Source of the DNA: Stachybotrys elegans
Taxonomy: Eukaryota; Ascomycota; Sordariomycetes; Hypocreales; Stachybotryaceae
Assembly (NCBI GenBank): GCA_020746835.1
Contig: JAGPNK010000031.1
Coordinates: 163,919 to 227,918, forward strand
Direction of reading: 5' to 3'
Length of the DNA: 64,000 bases
Below are positions 10,554 to 20,800 of the stretch, one piece after another. Within the stretch, counting starts at the first letter, position 1. Each line of letters begins with the position of its first letter. The position numbers were made by a program, and so were the translations under genes. Under the pieces are notes generated by a model, which ran no database searches, had not been told where the DNA came from, and worked only from the letters and a program-made list of their open reading frames with translations.

Positions 10554-12234
10554 CAGGGTGGCCAAGGACCTAAAGTATCGATCGGAAGAAAGCCATTTCG
10601 GAGCAGCACAACAGCGGGTCGCCTGGCAATAACATAATATTCCTGAGCATTCATGGAGTATGGCGGTGAAGATTGGCTTAGAGACTTCTATTATCAACAC
10701 ACTTGATGCTTCGTCCCTTTTTTTTTTTTTTTGCTCACGCTCTATTGGAAATGAAGAGGAAGGCAGAGGATATAGAGGATAGAGAGGAGGCCACTTATTT
10801 GGCTAGCATGGCATTGGCCAATGAGGAGGAGGACCTGACCAGAAAGAGTAATGGCGGGGTAGCCTTGGCGGGGTAAATCTTGATCGTGAGCCACCGAAGG
10901 TAGGACGAGGTTCATCGTCTTATCAATTACTTGTTCATTGCTATATCGGTCGGTATCATTTCCGGCATAGTAGGGACGGGCCTAGTAGCTGTCTTGGTCC
11001 TCGATTCCCTCGCTATCAAGCCTCTCGCCGCCGTGCTGTCAGTTGTGACGAAAGACATGTTCTTGAGATGCAATGCACCCGTCCCAGTAAATCTTACCCA
11101 AATATCCCGCTTGGCAATCAGCGCCGTGCAGGAGCTTCCAATTGGTGTAGCTCACATTGATGTGCTAATTTGGCTGACCAGTCCCCGTGTATCGCTGCGG
11201 CCGCGAGATATGCAGTGCTCCATGGCTTCAGGGCACAAGAGGGCAAAGACAGAGTTCTTAGGTCGGGGTATGGCAGCAAATACTTAGATGGTGTCCTCTG
11301 GGGGTCGGCGGCTATCCCGGGCTTGCCGACTCCAACCACAGCATCAGTGGCTATGTTGCTCGGATGTTTGCTGTTCCATTTGCCCTCCGCAGCTACGGAA
11401 CGGGGTGCGCCAGCGTTGGTGGGCATGGTCGGTGTGATTGTTGAGTGTCGTGGAAAGACAATGGTACAGGTTGAAGAGGGACAGAATGCTGGAATGCCGC
11501 ACGGCCTCACTGACCTGGTTTGCCTGTGATAGGTCGAACTGGGCGCTCGTAGATGCGACGGCACGGTGCAGGTTGACCACGCAGTTGCCGATTATTCTGG
11601 TCACTTCCTAGAGAACTATATGTCGACACGCGCTCTTCTATCCACTGAACCGCCCAAGTCCACTACCAGAGAGTTGTCTAATACACCCCGGGAGCCGCTT
11701 CCGCAGCCACCTGTGCCTTTAAATACGTTAGACTCTGGAGTCATCTCTCCCAATCAAGATATATGATGATCCAGCCTACAACAATACTAACATGGGCTCC
11801 AAGACTTCGCTCAGGCAGATTCGGGGTATCGTCCGTTTGGACATGTACGGGATTGCAAACGCTTCTAAGTCAGAGGATAAGATACCGTACGGGTTCAAAG
11901 ACATTGCGGCAGCTTGATGAAAGGAGCCGACGGAGACACGATGTGATTGACGAGTTGATCACAAGAGGAGAGCTGGGCCCGATATTGTGCGGCTAACTTT
12001 ACACTGTTACGCCGCATGAGCAGAGGCCGTGTGCAAGAGTCTTGGATGCAGCCAGGATGGCTCTGGACAGGATGGTAATTGCCGCTCTATGGCCATGTCG
12101 ATCAAAAGGGGGCGGGCCCCTCCCGAGCCTCGATCAGAGGGCTGGCAGGAAGGTAAGAGGCAACATGATGATGATGGACGTATAGAGCAGAATCTCGGGT
12201 AAAACTTTGCAAGACGTTAGCATATTTTGCCGGC
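10554..12234. other. Unassigned region with overlapping open frames
   Basis: A T15 run lies at 10,718-10,732. Between 10,931 and 11,604 frames of 85-148 codons are open on both strands, but none resembles a family I know and no consistent intron pattern emerges. Near 10,850 GGCGGGGTAGCCTTGG resembles an eroded end of the TIR element. No gene call is made. Confidence 0.4.
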
Positions 12235-14039
12235 TTGTTCAATCAGGGCACAAGACAGGATGGCGTCCTCGAGCAGAGGCCCGGAGAGGCCTACATTGTC
12301 ATGGAGGCTCTCAAGATCAAGTCAGGCCAGAGGCTTGTCAAACCGAGAAATCCTTGGAATATGAAAGGTAAGGGTATCTATAACGGCCCTTGGAGCGATG
12401 GTTCCAAATGGACCGCCGAGGTGCAGGAGGGGCTTGCTCACAAGTTTGGTAGCGACTCTGTCTTCTGGATCTCTTGATCGCACCCACCTCTTCCAAGAGA
12501 GAGACTGGCGAAGCTGCCAGCGCTGGATTGGCGTCGACGTGCCCTGGAAGGCCGAGTGCCATGAGGAAGTTCCGCATCAAGTTGACCAAGGACTCGCCTC
12601 TCGTCCTCGTACTGGCTCAGCTCGACAGAACGTATTGGAAGGGTCTTCATGGCCAGTACAAATTCATGCTTCATTTCCGCCTCCACGATCAAGACAGGCC
12701 CGATGCTGAGGATTGCATTGTTCGGTCTCGCGATAATTACCTCATGGGACGTTCCGTGTCCGTTGAACTGCCCGACATGCCCCCTGGAAACTACGCCGTA
12801 TACCTCAAGGTTACGGCTGAGCGTGATTCGAACGCCAGCTCGGTGGAGGATGCGATCAAGCAGCAGTGCTAGGACCGCACCGAAAACGAGAAGCTCGCTC
12901 AGGTTGGCAACGCATATGACCTGGCTCACAGCAAGGCTTGGGGCCACATGGACAAGGTAGCCAAGCTTCGCAAGCAGCGAGACCAGAACAAGGCATCCAA
13001 CTGCCGCAAGAAGGAGCGTCGCCGACAGTGGGAGAAGCGGCACATCAACCGTGAAATTGGCAAGGCGCAACTTCAGAAGAACAAGGACAAGAAGGAGCGC
13101 AAGCGCCGCGAGTGGGACGAGGAGCAGCGCAAGAAGGAGGAAGCCGAATATGGCGATGAGGAGACGGAGAGTGACGACGAGGCAGAGAAGACTGAGGATA
13201 AGACTGAGCAGACTGAGAAGACCGAAGAGAAGACCGAGGAGAAGACTGAGAAGACTGAGGAGAAGGTTGATATGGTCGAGGAGAAGTCTGGTGAGCAGCC
13301 TACTGTTGCCCAGACTGAGCCTACCGAGACCAAGTCCGATGAAGTTAAGCCTGAGGAGGTGGCTCCCGTCGTCGACGACAAGGCTGACGACAAGGCCGAC
13401 ACCCCTGCGGCTGCTGCTGCCTCTGACGATAAGGTGACTGTGGCTGATGACCTGGAAAAGCCGGTCGATGCTACCGCCCAAGAGGCCAAGCAGGAAGACG
13501 AGCTTGAAGAGAAGGTTATCGACAGCTCCAACACCTCGGATACTACTGGGTCACCTCAGTTCACTCCCAAGACGGAGGATTCTCTTCCTATTCCTTCAGA
13601 GGAGAAGCAAGAGATTCCACCAGTCAGCGGTGGCCCGCCTCCTCCACGATCAAGTGAGGTGTCAACCGAGGCGTCACATGAGAAGCCCAAGAAGACCAAG
13701 AAGTGCAAGGAGCGCCCGCCGCGTCCCCAGTATGCGTCGGGTGCAGAGTCTTCAGATTCTCCCGTTTCGGACTATGAGGAGCTGTACAGCAGCGATGATA
13801 TGACACGCAAGCCGCATACTGGATCACGGCAGCTACCCCAGCCTCGTGACAATTACGACACAGAGGAGGAGAAGATGCCTGCTCCATGGAACGCCGTCTG
13901 CATAGTGGGCATCCGCGTGTACTCTAAGGATGAGAACCTCGAGCTCCGAACGGTCATGGAGGGAGGGGAGCTTCTCGAGGGCGGCATGGGCGAGAAGGGC
14001 CAGGCTCATCTGGACAACGGAGTCATGTCTCTGCCATAG
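12235..14039 (+). pseudogene. Broken calpain-like cysteine protease gene
   Basis: The start reads as the end of a calpain catalytic core: GEAYIVMEALKI, QRLVKPRNPW and NGPWSDGSKWTAEVQEGL, with FWIS. The rest of the core and its catalytic Cys are absent upstream. At about 12,475 a stretch present in relatives is missing and the frame changes (DRTHLFQERDW, CQRWIGVDVPWKAE). Near 12,560 a second shift leads to RKFRIKLTKDSPLVLVLAQL and HGQYKFMLHFRLHDQDRPDA, the C2-like domain. A TAG at 12,870-12,872 interrupts, but homology continues (ENEKLAQVGNAYDLAHSKAW). The last 363 codons from 12,948 stay open. They encode a basic then Glu/Lys/Thr-rich linker with TEKTEEK repeats and a conserved calpain C-terminus (PWNAVCIVGIRVYSKDENLE). 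Fungal calpains act in pH signalling and limited proteolysis; this copy cannot make an active enzyme. Confidence 0.8.
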
Positions 14040-14517
14040 GCTAGGACACCTCATTCAACCCCTACCGTGGTTCCTCCTCCACCGCTAACCACCGACAGCC
14101 TCCAAATACGACTTTCACTGGGCAGCTATCACAAATAATGTAAACACAAAGGCCCTGTGTAATGGGTCTAAGTCCATCTATTTATCACATGCGCTTCTTT
14201 CTTATTATATCTAATTTAGAGCTACCCATTCGGTCCTTAAACGACTTGCTCTTGTCCCGTTCCTATCCGTCTCTTTCTTTATTGATCTTAGGCCCAAGTT
14301 GTAAAAAATTCAATTTCTGGCGCTCTGCCGATCTTGGAAGTCATGGTGCACATGGGCGTCTGCGCTGTCTGCATGTGGATGTCGGTTGGCTCTCCTAGGA
14401 TATGGGTTGAGCGTAGGGGTTACTGTATGTGTATTCTCTAAGCTACCCTTCTAGCTAGCTAGCTGTGTGGAACGCCTTGAAATAGGGGTCTAGGCCGGCC
14501 ACGTGACTGGGGCCGGT
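14040..14517. other. Intergenic, 3' flank of two genes
   Basis: No gene is seen. The stretch lies between the calpain relic and the possible read-through tail of the Zn2Cys6 regulator. CTAGCTAGCTAG occurs near 14,453. Confidence 0.4.
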
Positions 14518-14871
14518 CTATTCCCCCTTTTCCCTGCGTTCCAGGTACTGACAATGGAAGCTGTCCCGGCGGGGCTGCGGCTGGCGCAGGTTGATGATGT
14601 TATTTATTGCGGGGTGCGTGTTGGAAATTTCTGATGGGATGGCTTGCTCGTCTATCGTCTGCGGGCCACTGAGGCCGTCCATGTGTTGTTGCTGTTGCTG
14701 CTGCTGCTGGTTCATGCCATCATGACCGTGGTGGTCCTGCGAGGACGGCAGGTTCATGTCGCCGGAGTCTCCTGGGTTGCCGGGCGGACTCATGACCATT
14801 TCAGGTGTGAGAGTGTAGCAGATATTGTTCGTGCCGTGGGGATAGTCCATGCCACCTGGAGGCACGATGCC
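14518..14871 (-). other. In-frame Gln-rich tail after the stop of the Zn2Cys6 regulator
   Basis: After the TGA at 14,872-14,874 the same frame stays open for 117 codons (VPPGGMDYPHG, MVMSPPGNPGD, a run of eight Gln, NNIINLRQPQPRRDSF) and ends at TAG 14,518-14,520. Composition is typical of the activation tail of fungal regulators. No GT-AG pair removes the TGA while keeping frame. It may be a lost C-terminus, a read-through extension or the result of a base-calling error. Confidence 0.45.
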
Positions 14872-16614
14872 TCAGGGGCTGGTAAAGGTCGTGTTCACCT
14901 CCTGGGGTTGCTGTAGTAATTGGTATTGGGGGACGAGGAGGGGGGTGCCGCTGTCCATCTCCATGAAGTACTCTTCAACGGAGGACTTGGGGTCGTATTC
15001 GCTCTCCATGGTGGCGACGAGAGGAGCTGGCGGGTGGGCCGTGCTGGCAGTGCCTTCGCCGTCAAACATATCCATGCTGGCCATATTGGTCATGTTAGCC
15101 ATGGTGCAGCTCACTGGAGCGCCGAGGAGCATGGGGTTGACGAGGTGGTGGAGGATCTCGGTCACGCAGTTGACCAGGAGAGGGACGAAACGGCAGTCTC
15201 TACGGGAGATACCAATTATTTTGAGCATCTGGGTGAGATGCTCACGCGGGCCGATGGTGAGGGGGCTGCGAGAAGCGGGCTGCATCGACAAGTATTCTGT
15301 CATGATAGCTGACGTTTCGATCAGCTTCTTAATCTGTTTGAGAGTCAGTGGTGCAGTTATCGACGTGAAATGATCGTCTTAACGTACCAAGCCCGAATTC
15401 ATGAGCTCCATTCCGATTCCGAGGAATGGAGGATAGGGTTTCATGAGATCACGGGCCAAGTTGGCCGGGTACTGGAAAGATGGATCCTCGCTGTTGTTGG
15501 CATTGGAGGTGGTGCTGCTGAGCTGCCGGGCCATACTATTGAGCCACTGCTGGTTGGTATGCAGATCGTTGAAATTGGAATCCTGGCAGAGATATGATTG
15601 CGCCAGGTCTGGGACCTGCTTGTGCAGGCTAGAAATGTCCTGGGGCGAGAAATTGCTTCTAGTCTTGTTCCAGGTAGCGATGAATTCGTCGTCAAAAGGG
15701 CGGAAAAGGCTGATGAGCATGTGGTAACCGGAGAGTTGGTGAGCTTGAGGATCGGCTGGGTCGTCTCCGATAGAAGGCGCATTGACGGTGGCCTGGAGAG
15801 TCAGAGGACGATTGCGGTGCAGGCCGTATGCTCGCTCGGTTGCATAATACAGCCAGTAGAGACGGCGTTTGCGGGTAGACTCGGACACTTCGTACTTCAT
15901 ATAATGCTCCTCGTCGTTCATGCCGCTCATGTGAATCATGGTGGAAGCCTCACGGAGGTAGTACCATGCCTTGTCGTGCATCTCCTGACCGTAGGAGCAG
16001 GCAAAGAGGAAGTAGTTGGTGGCGAGAACATTGAGGGAGATGGAGTCGAGGTATTCGTATCCCTTTCGTACCCTGATGGCCTCTTCCATAAGGAGCTGAC
16101 TGGAGATGATGTTGGCACCGGGAACCATGTCGAGGTTGAACGGGTCGTTGGCAGGCATCGACATGCCAGGCTGGAGCATGACAAAGGCGCAGAGGGAAGT
16201 CATCAGGCAGTAGGCGTCTCGCTTCTGCTCCATGTACAGTATCTGCTGCTCCACAAGTCGTCGGTCGAGAATCGGCATCTGGGGATATAGGTGGTTGAAA
16301 AAGAAGTTGACGCAGTCCTTGACGAGCTCGGCGGAGAGCAGGCCAGGCGTGGGGGCCAGGCTCTGGTTCGTTGTCGGGCACGGGATTCCATTCATTCGGT
16401 TCTGCACCTTGGCGGAGAGGCTGGTCTGTCGCTGTGTCTCCATCAATCCGCTGAGGACCTGGGCTTGATAACCCTTGGGGCCCCTTTTTCGAGGGATGAC
16501 ATAATAAGTACAGGGTAGTTGTGCCGATGAACAATTGCGGCACGGGTTGGCGCCGTCGCACTTGACCTTGCGGCGATGGCAAGCATCACAGGCTCGCTTA
16601 ACAACCTGCCTCAT
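14872..16614 (-). CDS. Zn(II)2Cys6 transcription factor, COL-26/BglR/SUC1-like
   Basis: The model joins 16,614-15,388 and 15,333-14,872 (54-nt intron, GTACGT to AACAG), for about 562 residues. The zinc cluster is at residues 9-35 with Cys spacing 2-6-5-2-6 (CDACHRRKVKC, PCRNC). It is followed by PRKRGPKG, a linker typical of a fungal family often annotated as sucrose utilisation protein SUC1 and including sugar-sensing regulators such as COL-26/BglR; that exact assignment is from memory. A fungal regulator middle domain covers residues about 90-410 (FFFNHLYPQMPILDRRLVEQ, KRRLYWLYYATERAYGLHRNRP). It presumably regulates sugar or polysaccharide genes in the nucleus. The ATG at 16,614 is chosen because it lies just before the zinc cluster. 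The frame is open far upstream to 17,253, but that part looks like leader. An in-frame TGA cuts off a Gln-rich tail (14,518-14,871). Confidence 0.8.
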
Positions 16615-17808
16615 GGTGAAGGCCGCGATGGTGGTGAGCTGGGGACAACGCGATTCCACTAGCGTACAAGCGACGATGACGCTGCAATTCAATAATAGCG
16701 GTGTTGACAATGATGTGGTATCAGTCGCACTCGTCAAACCGATAAAGTCTGGGGTAATTGCGGAGACCTGGAAGTCTGTTTGGGACGAGCGAGAGGGGCT
16801 CGCAGATGATATTCGGCCTTTTCCTAGGAGGAAACGTGTAACCAGCAGGACAGGCATAAACTCACTGTGATATGGAAAGATTCGACCAAACCGCGCAGGG
16901 GAAGTAAATGGATGAAGGCGCTCGAGAGGAGTACCGTCTCGTCTCCATCTCGTTGGATGAGAAAAGGGAAAAAGAGCGAAAAAGAGTACATGGACGGAGT
17001 AACCGCCCCAAAGAGGGAATGCAGTGTTGCTGAGCTTCATGCCTTCCGCTGCGGGAGATATTAAGCAGGGCTCACCATGCGGATGGGCGAGTGGCCGGGG
17101 GGTGAGACAATGACGGGCTGGGGGGTGCGGCCGAGCAGTCAGATCGAGCCAAGCAAGCCCAGCCTCAGCACTCGTCCAGAGCGGCAGGGGAGGGGTGGCC
17201 TTGGGTGGGTATGGGACGAGCAAGACAGTTGGCCAGGCTAGCGCTGCCACCAAAGTGCGCCAGCCCGGGCGCGCGCCAGTGGGCGAGAGGACAGAGAGAG
17301 CTGAGTCCCTTACCTACTCAACGACAAGTGCTATGCCTCTCATTAGAGCCACCCTTTCAGCAGCCACATCGCGTCTATTGCTGACATGCTGGGCATGACC
17401 CTCGCAGGCTGCAACCCGGTGCGCATTTGAAATGTGAGTTATCGGCGTAGAGAGCTAAGAGAATGACGGAATTGCTGGGGGATAGAGAGATGGCGGTCGT
17501 CTTCTTTTCCCGTCGTTTTTGTCCGTGCTATGGTCAATGACGGCATAGAGCTCCAATTAATTAGCCAGGTTCGCTGCAGGGAGTTTCATCAAGTGCCACC
17601 AGCGCCAGGGAGTGCCAGAAAGGCAGAGGCGCAGGTCGTTATATAGCGTGCAGTCTAGGCCATAGCCGTTTGTGGTCATGGGTGATGCGATGGGCGAAAC
17701 AAGGAGCACATGTCCATGACAAGAAGCAGCTTTAACGAGGCGGTCAAGTCCAAGTCACGTTTGAGTTAATGCTTCCCCCCTCCATCCAGCTACAGGATCA
17801 AGATTGGC
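16615..17808. promoter_or_regulatory. Upstream region of the Zn2Cys6 regulator
   Basis: Read on the minus strand, this GC-rich region contains a leader that stays open in the regulator's frame for about 640 nt, with long CT-rich runs, and then about 550 nt to the 3' end of BLM10. I see no separate gene. The long leader could carry upstream start codons that temper translation. Confidence 0.4.
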
Positions 17809-20800
17809 CTAAGCAAAGTAGCTCTTCCACCAGATTCCCTCCAGGTCCTCCAACTGCTCCGGTGTGAAGTACTGTCGCAGTTAGCATTCCAACTTCCATC
17901 CGGGGTAGTGGGGTGCTTACCTTTTGATCCACAGACCAGCTATCCTGCCGCGTCTTTTTGAACTCACTCAAGATGCCCTTTGCCGCATTGCCCACCACGC
18001 CTGGATCACCTGCAGCCCGCCGCGCCAATGTTGCCAGCACTTCAGGCATCCACTCTGGAGGAGGCGTAGCATATGGGAAGGCTTCAATGAGAGCTCCCAA
18101 GCCGAGCACTGCGGCATGCCTTCTCGTAATCTGCTTGTTGTTGTCCACCGGCGTGTCTGTTGCGTTCATCTTGCGCGCCCGCTTTGGCATGGGGTTGTTC
18201 TTGAGCTCATCCTCGAATCGCTGCTTGAGCTGCGAAATGATTGGTTCGCGTATTCGGCGAGGCGAGCAGCGAATCATACCAGCCAGAGTCGTCGAAGCAT
18301 AGGATTGAACCTCCAGCTGAACATCGCGAAGCATGTCTGACACAGCATTGAGCAAAAGGTTCCGCTGGGGTGCCTTGGTGAGGAAAATGCGTCGGAAATA
18401 CACCACCTGCATGTTGACGAGTGCTCGGAGCCGCTGGTGCCAGCTTGCCGCCGTCTGTCCAATACGGGTAAGAGCCTCAATGAAATCGGCGTCTTCTCCA
18501 TCTCTGAATGGGATGTTGGGGAGATTGCGGTAAACACCATATGCCTTGCGCATCAGTTCGGGGTCTTCTTTGACATCCATCATGTGAAGAAGCTGCTCCA
18601 TGAGGGGTGTTGGGAAAAACTGCACAAGCTGGATGCACTCATGCGAGGAGAGCATGCAGTCCAGCCACATGAGCACCGTCTTGGAGCCGGATGTATATGA
18701 GGAGGGAGTCTGCTGGCCGGGTGCCCTCTCATAACGCCAGTTCTCAAGCCTGTCAAAGACTTCTTTAATGGTGGCAGCAAACTCCTGGTCGGTTGATAGG
18801 GCCGGATACCGATAGAAGAGTCAGCCTTGTTCTGCTCCAGGAGCTTGGAGACATTCTCAAACGACTCATGGTACCGTGTCTTGTATATGGTGGATAGAAC
18901 ACGACCAATCTCCTCGCGCACTGCCTCATACGGATGGTCGATGTGTGCCAAGAAATTCTCCAGGATGGGCTGCTCGTTGCGGAAGTGCCACCCTTCATAA
19001 TAAATGGCAAACTCGAGCAGCTGCACCTTGGCAGACTCCTTGAAGGCAGCGTTGGAGGACATGTCGAGGCGGAATGACCGCAAAGCATCCAGGATCTCAT
19101 GTGAACGCCTGGGGTCTTTCGAGTCGAGCACAAGGTGCAGGCACGTAAGCCAATATTGCAGGTTTTCGGGCGTCAGGTTGTCCGCAAATATCTTGAGCAT
19201 CATGGGAGCCGCGAAAGCCCAGACCTTGTTCCGTATCTCGGGCGGGTCATCGCTCGAACCTCCGAGCAGAGCGCCCAGGATTTCCGACGTGGCGCGATGC
19301 TGATGTTCGTTAACACCGTCTTCATAAACATCTTTGACCAAGTCCTGGATATCTTCCAGAGTGGCTGTTGTTTTGCCGTAGTACATCAGGTCAAAGGCAT
19401 GCATCAGCAGAGAAACATTGCTCGTGCGGAGCGTGTAGGTGGTATCTCCAGGCTCTTGCTTGAGATAATCAAAGCACTGCTTAAACCACTCCTTGGTGAG
19501 AATCTTGCCAATCCTCTCCCGTACAGCTGTCTCAGCCTCGTCGTAAGCCGTAAACGGATGAGGCTTTGCCCGGAAGGCTGTGAACTTCTTTCCCCATACT
19601 AACCAACCAGGATGATCCGAGTCAACCATGTACTCGGCATTGTCTGGCTCCTTGAATGCGTCGAGGAATTTCCGCGTAAAGTCGGCGTCTCCATTCTCCA
19701 CAACCACCTGGAGTCGGTTCCGATCTCCCACCTCCTTTTCGAGAAGATAGTTCCGATAGTTGTGCCCGTACTTGGCGCGCATAGAAATAGCATCGAACAA
19801 AGTAATGAAGGTATTCAAGCAGCATCCTCTCAGCTTAGGGTGTGCGTCATTGGTCCCCTCTGCCACAAGGTCGATGAACTCCGTCGGGGCAATGCTGTCA
19901 AAGCGAAGGCACAGATTTGTTGCGAAAATAGTGCAGCGCACAGCAATATTCCAGTGAGCTCCCGTGGCCCTCTTGGTCAACTCGAGTCCAAGATCCGCTT
20001 TAGATTTCTCGACCTTCCCTCGACGTTGGAGAATGAACTGGTGCCTGCTAGAAATAGCGGCTGACACATCTTCTGCAGGCTTGATTAAGTCAACTATATC
20101 GGCGTTCACGATGATGGTTGGCTCGACGGGCTTGCCGAACTCGGTCATGCTGTCGAAAGCAGAGGATCCCGTATTCTGGATCGACGGCTTGTCGATCCCT
20201 GCCGTCTCTATATAAAGACGCATCGCTTCCGGGGCAAACCTCCAGTCCCGCATAAGTGTTCGCAGCAGGGAGGTGAAGAACAGGGTGTACATTCCTCCTT
20301 TGATCTTGTCATGCTCGTTTGCATCAAGCGCGCTCCGTAAAGCTTGAAGTACTGAAGCAATGACCATGGGCTTTCCGCCGACGAGAGCCTGGAGAGACGA
20401 ATCCAGGGAGCTTTGGGCAGCTCTGCGCACATTGGCATATAGAGACACAGATGATTGGGCTAGATCAAGCAATAGTCGCTTGTCCAGATCGCTCATTTGT
20501 CGCGCAGATGCGTTGTGCTTCATGCGCAGCATGTGGTACGCCTCGGCGCGTTTGATCAACAATGGGCGTGGATACACTTTGCGGAGACCAATGATCTTGA
20601 AAGCGGCAATATCAGACCTGTAGAGGCTCAGATGCCTCTCGAGTGGACGAGCTGAGCGGTCAATACCAACATCTGTGATCCAAGTCCTGTAGGCGGAGTA
20701 GAGCGTTGTAAAGGAGTTGACGTCGTCCTCCTGGTTCGCGCACAGGAATGCGTGCGTGCTGGTCAGCAAATGGCCAAGTTCTTCTCGAAGGCTATGAATC

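Noticed and set aside
10718..10732. T15 run near the MSH2-like gene as a sign of a retrocopied gene
   Set aside because: The run is T on the coding strand and so is not a poly-A tail of the plus-strand gene. The matching upstream flanks in the other arm show DNA-level duplication instead.
12438..13481. 347-codon antisense frame rich in Leu, resembling membrane segments
   Set aside because: It is the complement of Glu/Lys-rich codons (GAG/AAG become CTC/CTT); the sense strand has clear calpain homology.
14680..14720. CAG/CTG microsatellite as a separate repeat feature
   Set aside because: It encodes the Gln run in the open tail of the regulator and is short.
15598..16290. 230-codon plus-strand frame inside the Zn2Cys6 regulator
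   Set aside because: Shadow of the regulator coding sequence; no independent motif.
16615..17253. N-terminal extension of the Zn2Cys6 regulator
   Set aside because: Composition looks like leader and zinc clusters normally sit at the N-terminus; kept only as a low-interest finding.
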